From assembly GCA_964551995.1 (NCBI GenBank), contig CAZKFD010000011.1, forward strand, positions 248,001 through 312,000: a stretch of DNA of 64,000 bases, read 5' to 3'. The notes beneath the pieces were generated by a model, which did not search any database, was not told the origin of the DNA, and saw only the letters and a program-made list of their open reading frames with translations. The position numbers and the translations under genes are program-made. The first letter of the stretch is position 1. Every line of letters begins with the position of its first letter. Positions 24,620 to 32,659 of the stretch are shown in pieces. The stretch comes from DATKJS01 sp964551995 (GTDB taxonomy: Bacteria > Acidobacteriota > Aminicenantia > Aminicenantales > Saccharicenantaceae).

Positions 24620-25874
24620 GCGGGGCATAGTCTTCCTGGCGGCCTTCACGGCCTTCTCTCTCTGCTTCCCGGCGCGGGGCGGGGCGGCCGCGGCCGGCAA
24701 GATCCAGATCATGCCCGGCACGCCGGTCGTCCGGCTGGTCGTTGAAACGGACGGCCCGCCGGCCTCGGCGCGGGGGTATTATCTTCCCGGGGCTCCTTCA
24801 ACGTTCGCCCTGGACCTCGGCGGCGCCGCGACGGGCGAAGCGCCCGGCGTGCCCGCCGTGGAGGCGCGGTTCATCCGGGACGTCCAGGTCCTGAGGGAAG
24901 GCCCCCGGGACATCCGGATTTTGGCGCGGCTGGTCGAGCGTGTTCCCGTCCGGCTGCGGCGGGAAGACGGGCGGACAGTCATCGAGTTCATCAAAGTCCA
25001 GGAATATTCCCTCGACGCAGACGTCCAAGCCGAGCTGGCCCGCCGCCCCCAAGGCCGGATCTTCCTGGACGGGATCGATCCGTCCGACGCCCCGGGCCGT
25101 GTCTCTTTCCGAGTCGAGCTCACGGGACGGGCCGTGGCCCAGGTCTTTTCCCTGAAGAGCCCCTGGCGTCTCATCATCGACCTTTACGACACCGTGCTCC
25201 GGGCCGGACCCTCCGGTTGGGGGACCGAAGATCCTCAGGTTCCCGTCGAGAAAGTGCGAGTCGGGCAGTTCCGGATGTCCAACCCCCGGCCGATCACGCG
25301 CCTGGTCTTCGACCTCAGGGACCCGTGTGTATACGCGCTCGACGCGGATAAGGACGGTCTCATCGTATCCTTCTTTAAGAATATACCCCTGGGAGAAGCC
25401 GCGGTGACCCCTTCCGTGCCATCGCCGCCGCCGGCCAGGAACGCCGCTTCCAGGACGGAGCCGGCGGCGAAGGCCGCAGCCGCCGCACCGGACGACCAGC
25501 CCGCGGCGCCTCTGATTCGCCTGGATCTCCTCCGCCCTAACAAAAAAGAGGCCGCTCCCGCGCACCGCGACATCTTCCGTCCCGGCGCCGCCGTGCCGGC
25601 GGCTTCCCCGGTCCCCTCTCCGGGCGCTCTGAGCGGGCCGCCGCAGTCCAAGCAGCCCCCGGCCTTCGCCCTGAATCTGGTCTACGTCGGCTCGGTCCAA
25701 TTGGGCGGAAAGATCATGGCCCTGGTCACGTCGGAAGGCCAAACGCTGCCTGCGGCCGTGGGCGACGAGATCATTCCCGGGTACAAGGTCCTCCGGATCA
25801 CGTTCGACGAGATCGAGGTTGAGGGGCCGAATGCCCAACGAAAGACGTTTTCCCGACAAGGAGGCCAGCCATGA
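24609..25874 (+). CDS. AMIN-domain protein with PilP/GspC-like C-terminus
   Basis: The 421-residue exported protein starts with a signal peptide (VFLAAFTAFSLCFPARGGAA). It then has two AMIN-like beta regions, about 30-130 and 165-260, the second containing SPWRLIIDLYD and PRPITRLVFDL. A proline/alanine-rich linker (about 265-345) follows, then a small C-terminal domain ALNLVYVGSVQLGGKIMALV and GDEIIPGYKVLRI, which looks like the PilP/GspC homology domain that docks onto the secretin. AMIN domains bind peptidoglycan and are normally at the N-terminus of PilQ. So this gene seems to combine the PilP role with the AMIN part missing from the secretin downstream. Stop and next start overlap as ATGA. 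Confidence 0.75.
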   Translation: MKSERGIVFLAAFTAFSLCFPARGGAAAAGKIQIMPGTPVVRLVVETDGPPASARGYYLPGAPSTFALDLGGAATGEAPGVPAVEARFIRDVQVLREGPRDIRILARLVERVPVRLRREDGRTVIEFIKVQEYSLDADVQAELARRPQGRIFLDGIDPSDAPGRVSFRVELTGRAVAQVFSLKSPWRLIIDLYDTVLRAGPSGWGTEDPQVPVEKVRVGQFRMSNPRPITRLVFDLRDPCVYALDADKDGLIVSFFKNIPLGEAAVTPSVPSPPPARNAASRTEPAAKAAAAAPDDQPAAPLIRLDLLRPNKKEAAPAHRDIFRPGAAVPAASPVPSPGALSGPPQSKQPPAFALNLVYVGSVQLGGKIMALVTSEGQTLPAAVGDEIIPGYKVLRITFDEIEVEGPNAQRKTFSRQGGQP

Positions 25875-28006
25875 AAAAAACTGCACTCCTACTCTCGATG
25901 GCCTTGAGCCTCTGGGGATGCGTGACCGTCAGCCGGGATTACCGGCTGGGTGCGGCCGCCGAGATGGATCACCAATACGAGATGGCCATCCGGTATTATG
26001 AGAAGGCGGTCGCGGAATACCCGACGGATGCGGTTTACAGGCTCGCGCTCGTTCGGGCGAAGTCGGCCGCCAGCCTCTTCCACCTTCAGAACGCCCGGAC
26101 CCTGGCCGCTCAGGGGAAGAAGAAGGAGGCCCTGGCCGAGTACGCGTTCGCCCTGCTGTACGACCCGTCCAACCGGACGCTCGTGGCCGAGATGAACGCC
26201 CTCCAGGCTCCTCCCCCGAAGCCCGAGAACCCTCCCGAAGAGCTTTTGGAGCCGCCGGTCAAGCTCAAGAGCACGGGCGAGAAGCTGAACGTCGTCTTCC
26301 GCTCGCCCGTTTCCGTGCGTTCCATCCTCGACACCCTCGGCCGGATGGCCGGGGTGACATTTATCTACGACGAACGATTCCGGGACGCGAGCTTGGCCCT
26401 CGACTTGACGGGCAAGGACCTCGAGCAGGCCATCGGCTATCTGTGCATCGCCAGCAAGAACTTCTACCGGATCGTCGACGAGAAGACCGTCATCATCGCT
26501 CCCGATGATTTTACGACCAGGCAGAAATACGAGCTCCTCGCGGTCAAGACGATCTACCTGTCCAACGTCAGCGCCCAGGACGTGCAGAACCCGCTCTCCC
26601 AGATGATCCGGATCCAGGCGCGGAACCCGACGATCACGGTCGACAAGACCCTCAACTCCATCACCATCCGCGACACCCCGCAGGGCATCGCCCTAGCTGA
26701 GAAGCTCCTCCGCTCCTGGGACAAGTCCCCGGGCGAAGTGGTCATCGCCGTCGAGATCATGGAGGTCGATCGGAACCTGCTCCGGAACCTCGGCATCGAT
26801 TTCAGCAACACGACGCTGAGCGTCGAGCTCAACCCCAACATCAGCCCCGGGAGCGCTTCGGGCTGGATCAACCTGAGCGGCCTCAAGCTCGGCTCCCTGA
26901 GCAGCTATGAAATGGCCACGCCCCAGGCCGTTCTCGATTTCCTCGAAGGGGATGCGAACACCAAGCTCATCGCCCAGCCCCGCATCCGCGGCCTCTCCGG
27001 CGAGGATATGAAGTACCTCGTCGGGCAGAAGGTTCCCATCCCGACGTCGACGTTCACACCCATCATGGCCGGGGGCACGAACGCCCAGCCGATCGTTTCG
27101 TACAACCTCCAGGACGTCGGCATCGAGCTCGACCTGAAGCCCCGGCTCCATCTTGAGAAGGAAGTGACGATCGACGTCGACATCAAGATCTCGTCTCTCG
27201 CCGGGACGGGATACGCGAACATTCCGATCCTCAACAACCGCGAGATCAAGAACACGATCCGTCTCAAGGACGGGGAGACCAACCTCCTGGCGGGCCTTCT
27301 CAGCAACGAGGAACGGAAGTCGGTCTCCGGGATCTCCGGCCTGAAGGACATCCCGATCCTGGGCAGCCTGTTCTCGACGACACAGACGACGATCGACCAA
27401 ACCGATGTCGTCCTGACACTTACGCCTTATATCATCCGCAGCCTGTCCCTGACGTCCGAAGACTCCAAGCCGATCTGGGTGGACCCCAGCAGCGCGACCG
27501 GTGTGGCCGCGGCCGCCCAGGGCGGGGTGGAAGGGGGGGCCGCCGGGCAGGGCGTGCTCCCACCGCAGGCGCCGCCCGCACAGCCTGAGCAGCCGGGGGC
27601 CGACGCCCTCTTCCTCTCGCCGGCGAGCTTCGAGATCCCCCGCAACTCGGACTTCCGCGTCAACGTCGAACTCGCAACGGCGAAAGAGGTCGGCAACATG
27701 TCCCTCACGGTGGGATTCGATCCCCAGAACCTCAAGCTCAAGGAGGTCATTGAAGGAGGCATCACCAGGCAGCTCGGAGACCAGGCCAAGTTCCTGAACG
27801 TCTCGAACGACACGAGCTGCACGCTGGGATTCTCCGCCGCCTCCCTGGGCCGCGGCTTCAAAGGCCAGGGCATACTCGCGGTTCTGGTCTTCACTGCGGC
27901 GAACCCCGGCGAGACGGCCGTCTCCATCGGCAGCTATACGGCCTTGGGCGTCAACGGACAGCCCGTCGTCCTGGAAACGGGCGAAGCCAAGATCCTCGTC
28001 CGGTAG
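25871..28006 (+). CDS. pilQ: Secretin (PilQ/GspD-like) lipoprotein with TPR N-terminus and cohesin-like C-terminus
   Basis: The 711-residue outer-membrane channel has a lipoprotein signal (LSMALSLWGC, Cys17) and a TPR-like region (about 25-115, YEMAIRYYEKAVAEYPTDA and GKKKEALAEYAFALLYDPSN). An STN/N0 region (about 140-215) and an N1/secretin_N domain (about 225-290) precede the secretin core (about 290-530), where VPIPTSTF, GIELDLKPRLH, NLLAGLLSNEERKSVSGI and VVLTLTPYIIR are typical. After a Pro/Ala linker, residues about 585-711 form a cohesin-like domain (FRVNVELATAKEVGNMSLTV...). It is the last gene of the pilus operon. The lipidated N-terminus may replace a separate pilotin. Confidence 0.88.
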   Translation: MKKTALLLSMALSLWGCVTVSRDYRLGAAAEMDHQYEMAIRYYEKAVAEYPTDAVYRLALVRAKSAASLFHLQNARTLAAQGKKKEALAEYAFALLYDPSNRTLVAEMNALQAPPPKPENPPEELLEPPVKLKSTGEKLNVVFRSPVSVRSILDTLGRMAGVTFIYDERFRDASLALDLTGKDLEQAIGYLCIASKNFYRIVDEKTVIIAPDDFTTRQKYELLAVKTIYLSNVSAQDVQNPLSQMIRIQARNPTITVDKTLNSITIRDTPQGIALAEKLLRSWDKSPGEVVIAVEIMEVDRNLLRNLGIDFSNTTLSVELNPNISPGSASGWINLSGLKLGSLSSYEMATPQAVLDFLEGDANTKLIAQPRIRGLSGEDMKYLVGQKVPIPTSTFTPIMAGGTNAQPIVSYNLQDVGIELDLKPRLHLEKEVTIDVDIKISSLAGTGYANIPILNNREIKNTIRLKDGETNLLAGLLSNEERKSVSGISGLKDIPILGSLFSTTQTTIDQTDVVLTLTPYIIRSLSLTSEDSKPIWVDPSSATGVAAAAQGGVEGGAAGQGVLPPQAPPAQPEQPGADALFLSPASFEIPRNSDFRVNVELATAKEVGNMSLTVGFDPQNLKLKEVIEGGITRQLGDQAKFLNVSNDTSCTLGFSAASLGRGFKGQGILAVLVFTAANPGETAVSIGSYTALGVNGQPVVLETGEAKILVR

Positions 28007-28041
28007 CGGAGGGCGCCGCGGGCTCAGGCCGGCAGGAACCG

Positions 28042-28563
28042 ATGATCATCATCCTCTCGGGACCCGTCCACGGCGGCAAGACGACCCTCATCCAGAAGTC
28101 CCTCTCCCGATGGGCCTCGCGTGGGCTCCGGTTCGGCGGTTTTTTGAGCCTGGCCGTTCCGAACAGCCGGGGTGAAACGGAGTACGATTTCCTCGATCTC
28201 AAGAACGGCCGGCGTCTCCCGTTCCTGCGACGGAAGGGGGAAGACGAGTGGGAACACGTCGGGGATTTCCGTCTCGTCCCCCGGACTCTGGAGGCGGCGC
28301 GGGCGCTCATCGCGGCCGCCGACCCGGCCGAGGTCCTCATCGTGGACGAAGTCGGGCCGCTCGAGCTCTCCGGGGGCGGGCTGTGGTCGGCGCTCCGCGA
28401 GGCCGTTGGCCGAAGCTCTCTGCGGACGCTCCTTGTCGTCCGGGAGAATATCCTGGAGGAGATGATCGAGGCCCTGAGGGGATCTGTCCCGCCGCTCGTC
28501 CTCGACGTCCGCAACCCCAACGCTTCGTTTCTCTTGGACCGGAGCCTCCTTCCTCCGGGATAG
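28042..28563 (+). CDS. THEP1-type nucleoside-triphosphatase
   Basis: The 173-residue P-loop protein shows Walker A GPVHGGKTT at residues 7-15 and Walker B VLIVDEVGPLELSGGG, the diagnostic pair of the THEP1/NTPase_1 family (Aquifex THEP1, human NTPCR). These hydrolyse NTPs slowly; the cellular role is unknown. It begins 35 bp after the secretin gene and ends 4 bases before the MoaD-like gene, so it probably belongs with the oxidoreductase cluster. In several anaerobes THEP1 genes sit near molybdopterin enzymes, which fits this place. Confidence 0.85.
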   Translation: MIIILSGPVHGGKTTLIQKSLSRWASRGLRFGGFLSLAVPNSRGETEYDFLDLKNGRRLPFLRRKGEDEWEHVGDFRLVPRTLEAARALIAAADPAEVLIVDEVGPLELSGGGLWSALREAVGRSSLRTLLVVRENILEEMIEALRGSVPPLVLDVRNPNASFLLDRSLLPPG

Positions 28564-28567
28564 TCCC

Positions 28568-28843
28568 ATGAAAATCCAGGCCAGGTTTTTTGCCTCCTTC
28601 CAGGAGCTTTTCGGGATCCGGGCTCGGGACGTGGAGCTTGCGGGGGGAAGGACCGTTCGCGACTTCCTCGACGCCGTCTGCGACTCGCCGGCGCGGCGGG
28701 AGGGGATTTTTTCCGGCGCCGCGATCAGGCCGCACATCGTTGTCATGGTCAATGGCGTTCATATCCAGTCCCTTCAGGGGCTCCGGACGCCGCTCTCGGA
28801 CGGGGACACCGTGGCCGTCTTCCCGTTCCTCGGCGGCGGGTGA
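28568..28843 (+). CDS. MoaD/ThiS-family sulfur carrier protein
   Basis: The 91-residue beta-grasp protein begins MKIQARFFASFQELFG, carries VMVNGVHIQSLQG and ends VAVFPFLGGG, with the terminal Gly-Gly needed for thiocarboxylation. MoaD-like proteins donate sulfur to the pterin dithiolene that holds Mo or W. Its place just before an aldehyde ferredoxin oxidoreductase gene, a common pairing, suggests that it serves the tungstopterin of that enzyme. Confidence 0.9.
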   Translation: MKIQARFFASFQELFGIRARDVELAGGRTVRDFLDAVCDSPARREGIFSGAAIRPHIVVMVNGVHIQSLQGLRTPLSDGDTVAVFPFLGGG

Positions 28844-28938
28844 GCCGGGACCAAGGAACGGTCGGACCGGAGCCGACCGGCCCATTCGCCCCGGAGCGCT
28901 CGTTTATAAAAAAGGCGGACTTATGATATCTTAACCGC

Positions 28939-30795
28939 ATGCCCGCATTCCCGATCTCCGGATATCACGGCCGGGTCCTCGACATCGACTTGACCTCGGG
29001 GGACATCCGCGAGAAGCCGCTGGATCCCGAGTGCGCCGTGGATTACCTCGGCGGCCGCGGGCTGGCGACACGGATCCTCTACGATACGATCGACCCGGGC
29101 TGCGATCCTCTGAGCCCCGAGAACGCCGTCGTCATCGCCGCCTCACCCCTCATCGGGACAGGCGCGCCGACTGCGGGGCGGGGGCACATGACCTTCAAAT
29201 CGCCGCTCACAGGTGTCATCGGCACCTCCAACTCGGGCGGCACGTGGGGCGCGGCCTTCAAGGCCACGGGCTTCGACGTGCTGGTCGTTCGGGGCGCTTC
29301 TCCGGGCCCCGTCACGATCGACATCGCGCCCGGGCACGTGGACGTCCTCCCCGCGGGCGATGTCTGGGGCAAGACGACCCGCGAGACGAACGACGCGCTG
29401 ACGGCCGTCTCGGAACCCGGGTCCCCCGCGCGGGTCCTCTGCATCGGTCCTGCCGGAGAGCGGCTCGTGCGGATTGCCGCCGTCGCGAACGACCGCAACC
29501 GCGTCTACGGACGCTGCGGGCCGGGCGCCGTCTGGGGGAGCAAGAGGCTCAAGGCCGTCCGGGTCCGGGGGAAGGAAAAGATCTCCGTCGCGGACAAAGA
29601 AAAATACCAGTCGGGCCTCGACCAAGCCCTCTATATGATGAAGCAGGCGCCGATCACCAAGCGCCTCCTCCGGGAGCTCGGCACGGCCGGGCTCATCGAG
29701 CTCATCAACCTGATCAGCATGCTGCCCCACCGGAACTTCCGCGACTGCCGCCATCGCGACGAAGATGTGGAGAAGATCTCGGGCGAGCGGCTGGCCCGGA
29801 CACTCCTCGAGAAGGCCGGAGCCTGCTTTCTCTGCCCCATCGGGTGCCAGCGCCACACGCGCGTCACCGGCGGCCGCGGGACGGAGGAGAGGGGCGAGGG
29901 GCCGGAATACGAGACGATGATTCTCATGGGTCCGGTCTGTGACGTTTATGACATGAACGCGATCGCCCGGGCCAACTACCGGTGCAACGAGCTCGGGGTC
30001 GACACGATCAGCTTCGGCGGGACCGTCGCCTGCGCCATGGAGCTCTTCGAGCTCGGGCTCATCACGTCGCACGACGCGGGGAGCCTCGACCTGTCCTTCG
30101 GGAACGGCGATGTCCTGGAGCGGCTCGCCCGGCTGACGGCGAACCGCGAAGGTCTCGGCGAGGCGCTCGCGGAGGGCTCCTACCGTCTGGCGGAGGCGCA
30201 CGGGCGGGCCGATCTCTCGATGACCGTCAAGAAGCTCGAGATCCCGGGCTACGATCCCCGGGCTTCCTATACCCAGGCCCTGGGCTATATGACCTCGCCC
30301 ACCGGCGCCTGCCATCTTCGCGGCGGGTACGCCGTCTCGCTGGCGTTTTTCGGCGGCACGAGGGAGATTCCGAGGTTCAGCCTGCTCCAGTCGCCGATCG
30401 CCATCCGGAACATGCAGAACACGGGCATCCTTCAGGACAGCCTGGGCATCTGCCGGTTCACCGGATTCGCCTTCTCCTCGGAGCCCTGGGCCCGGATCGC
30501 GAGCGGCGTCACGGGACAGGATTTCTCCGTGGCCCGGCTCGAGGAGATCGAAAACCGGATCGCGACGCTTGAGCGGATGTTCAACATCGAGGCCGGGGTG
30601 ACGGACGCGGACGACGCCCTGCCGCGGAGGTTTTCGGAGATGCCCATCATGGCCGAGGGCAGGGAGCGCCGGGTCTCCGAGAAGGACCAGGAGAGGATGA
30701 AACGGGACTACTACCGGGTCCGCGGCTGGGACGAGAGAGGACGGCCGGGAAGGGAGCTCCTCCGGGCCCTCCGCATCCGCAGGAGGAAGCCGTGA
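28939..30795 (+). CDS. Aldehyde ferredoxin oxidoreductase (tungsten-type)
   Basis: The 618-residue enzyme family oxidises aldehydes to acids with ferredoxin as acceptor, using a W-bis-pterin and one [4Fe-4S] cluster. The N-terminal domain shows YHGRVLDIDLTSG, YLGGRGLATRILYD and TSNSGGTWGAAFK (pterin-binding region). The cluster ligands are CFLCPIGC near residue 297-304 and a fourth cysteine in DSLGICRFTGF near 510. Length is typical. There is no Shine-Dalgarno before the ATG and a -10-like TATCTT lies 6 bases upstream, so the mRNA might be leaderless. The stop overlaps the next gene's GTG start. The aldehyde is unknown; an aldolase product is the natural suggestion. Confidence 0.93.
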   Translation: MPAFPISGYHGRVLDIDLTSGDIREKPLDPECAVDYLGGRGLATRILYDTIDPGCDPLSPENAVVIAASPLIGTGAPTAGRGHMTFKSPLTGVIGTSNSGGTWGAAFKATGFDVLVVRGASPGPVTIDIAPGHVDVLPAGDVWGKTTRETNDALTAVSEPGSPARVLCIGPAGERLVRIAAVANDRNRVYGRCGPGAVWGSKRLKAVRVRGKEKISVADKEKYQSGLDQALYMMKQAPITKRLLRELGTAGLIELINLISMLPHRNFRDCRHRDEDVEKISGERLARTLLEKAGACFLCPIGCQRHTRVTGGRGTEERGEGPEYETMILMGPVCDVYDMNAIARANYRCNELGVDTISFGGTVACAMELFELGLITSHDAGSLDLSFGNGDVLERLARLTANREGLGEALAEGSYRLAEAHGRADLSMTVKKLEIPGYDPRASYTQALGYMTSPTGACHLRGGYAVSLAFFGGTREIPRFSLLQSPIAIRNMQNTGILQDSLGICRFTGFAFSSEPWARIASGVTGQDFSVARLEEIENRIATLERMFNIEAGVTDADDALPRRFSEMPIMAEGRERRVSEKDQERMKRDYYRVRGWDERGRPGRELLRALRIRRRKP

Positions 30796-32114
30796 GTCCC
30801 GGAGAATGGAGGGCGAGTGAGCAGCTGCTGCGGCTCTTCCAGAGCGTCGGCCGAGCCTCTCTCCTCTGCGATATCCAGGACAGCCACAGCGGGAACATGG
30901 CCGTGCGCTGGACGGACGAAAGAGACGAGGACAAGATCGTCATCACGGCGACCGGCTCCCAGAAGGGCGATCTCGAGCCCAGCCAGATCTGCTTTCTTTC
31001 GCCCACGGAAACGGACTTCGGCTATTACAAAGCGTCCTCCGAAACCGACATCCACGCCCGGATCCTGGCCCTGCCCGGCGTCCGGGCCTCCATGCACGCC
31101 CACGTGAAGGAGCTGATCATCGCCACGCTGGACGATGCCCAAAAGCCCGCCCGGCCGCCCGACTTCATCCCCGTCGACCCCCTCGGCCGTCGCCATCTCG
31201 GCTCCTCCATCCCCGTCGATTGGTTCGCGGTCCCGAGCGGCTCGCCCGAAATGGCGAAGATCCTGCCCGAGCGTTTGGCGTCGCATCCGCTGGCGGTCAT
31301 TTTCGGGCACGGCGCCATAGCCAAAGGGAGGACACTCAAAGAGGCGTTCTTCAGGCTCTGCGTGGCCAACGCGTCCGGCGCGCTCGTCCGCCTCCTGTGG
31401 AAGCTCGGGGTCGATGTCGGCGCCCTGCGGTCGCGGATCTCGGAGAACCCCGGCCGGTCATTGTCTTTCGCCCCTCCGGCTTTCGAGGACGGCGACGACG
31501 GCCGGTGCGATTTCCTCGAGGAGGAGGAGATCCGCCGGGAATTCCTCAAGGCCGGGAACAGGATCTTCGAGTCCCGGCTCTCGACCTTCCATTCGGGGTC
31601 GATGTCCGTGCGCGGCGTGGACGCGATGCTCTACGCGCCCAAGGCGTCCATGCCCCGGGAACTGCCCGGCCCGCTCCTCCGGGTGCCGCTCGGCGTCGCC
31701 GCGGGGGACACCACCGAGCTCCGGCTGCACAAGGACATCTACGCGGCCAGCGATTTTCAGACCGTCATGCACTGTTATATCCCCGAGGCGGAGGCTGCGG
31801 CCCACTACGCCTATCCGGGCGAGAGCCGGCCGGCGGACCGGATCGTCCCCGTGGACGCGGAAGGGTCGTTTCTCTATCTGGTGATTCCGGTCCTGCCGCC
31901 GGATTTCGGGACCGCCGAGCTCATCCGGCTCCTGCACGAATATAAGGTCGTCGTCGTCAGGGGAGGCGGCGTATGGGCCGTCGGCAGCCAATCGCTCTCC
32001 GAGGTCCTCCACCATCCATCGTCGCTCCGGGAGATCTGCCTCTACCGGATCGGCGCCGTCGAGCGAGGGTTGGACCTCCGGAGGATGGAACCCAGGAAGG
32101 CCGGGAGATGGTGA
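30792..32114 (+). CDS. Tandem class II aldolase/adducin-like protein with a degenerate second half
   Basis: The 440-residue protein contains two class II aldolase folds. The first (about 1-215) keeps SHSGNMAVR, the metal pair MHAHVKE near residue 100 and a third histidine in FGHGAIAKG near 171. The second (about 235-430) repeats the pattern as FHSGSMSVRG, TVMHCYIPE near 323 and VVVRGGGVWAVG near 387, where HxH becomes HxC and HGHG becomes RGGG, so it probably cannot bind the zinc. Family members cleave fuculose-, rhamnulose- or ribulose-phosphates. The GTG start at 30792 has AGGAGGAAGCC before it and overlaps the AOR stop. The next gene starts 7 bases before its end. Confidence 0.82.
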   Translation: MSPGEWRASEQLLRLFQSVGRASLLCDIQDSHSGNMAVRWTDERDEDKIVITATGSQKGDLEPSQICFLSPTETDFGYYKASSETDIHARILALPGVRASMHAHVKELIIATLDDAQKPARPPDFIPVDPLGRRHLGSSIPVDWFAVPSGSPEMAKILPERLASHPLAVIFGHGAIAKGRTLKEAFFRLCVANASGALVRLLWKLGVDVGALRSRISENPGRSLSFAPPAFEDGDDGRCDFLEEEEIRREFLKAGNRIFESRLSTFHSGSMSVRGVDAMLYAPKASMPRELPGPLLRVPLGVAAGDTTELRLHKDIYAASDFQTVMHCYIPEAEAAAHYAYPGESRPADRIVPVDAEGSFLYLVIPVLPPDFGTAELIRLLHEYKVVVVRGGGVWAVGSQSLSEVLHHPSSLREICLYRIGAVERGLDLRRMEPRKAGRW

Positions 32115-32659
32115 ACGCGGGGCTTGTGGAGAGATTTGCCGCCGCGGCGCGCGAAGCCGGCGCCGAAGTCCTGGGCGTATCCGGTCTGAACGCGGCGTTC
32201 TCGGCGGTGGCCGGCCTGCTGGATAAGGAGAAGACGAAGAAGGTCGCCGCCTCGGCCGCCGTCCAGGCCGCGGGCTGCGCCGACCGGCTGCTTGTTTCCC
32301 TGCCCCGGAACCCGCAGGAGTTCTCGCAGACCCGGGTGAGCCTTGTCCGCGCGGACTACGGCATCGCGGAAACCGGCACGCTCGTCCGTCTGGATTCCGA
32401 TGACGGCGAGAAGATGCTCTGGACGCTGGCCGCGACATGCGTGTGCTTGCTCGACCGGGACCGCATCGTCCCGGATGTGGAGTCCCTGGCCGGTGTGCTT
32501 TCCGAGCACCTGTCCCGGCCGGGAACACCCGGTTCGCAGGTTTCCCTGGTAACGGGCCCCAGCCGGACCGCGGACATCGAATGCCAGCTGACGATCGGCG
32601 TCCAGGGGCCATCGCGGCTCGTGATCATCCTCGTCGCCGGGGCGAGGGGCGGCCGATGA
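32108..32659 (+). CDS. lutC: LutC/YkgG-family (LUD domain) protein
   Basis: The 183-residue protein is a stand-alone LUD domain. Diagnostic are the middle part AETGTLVRLDS and the C-terminal LVTGPSRTADIECQLTIGVQGP. LutC is the non-cofactor subunit of the LutABC lactate dehydrogenase complex. The ATG at 32108 overlaps the aldolase stop by 7 bases and its own stop overlaps the next start (ATGA), so all three are translationally coupled. Confidence 0.9.
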   Translation: MVNAGLVERFAAAAREAGAEVLGVSGLNAAFSAVAGLLDKEKTKKVAASAAVQAAGCADRLLVSLPRNPQEFSQTRVSLVRADYGIAETGTLVRLDSDDGEKMLWTLAATCVCLLDRDRIVPDVESLAGVLSEHLSRPGTPGSQVSLVTGPSRTADIECQLTIGVQGPSRLVIILVAGARGGR

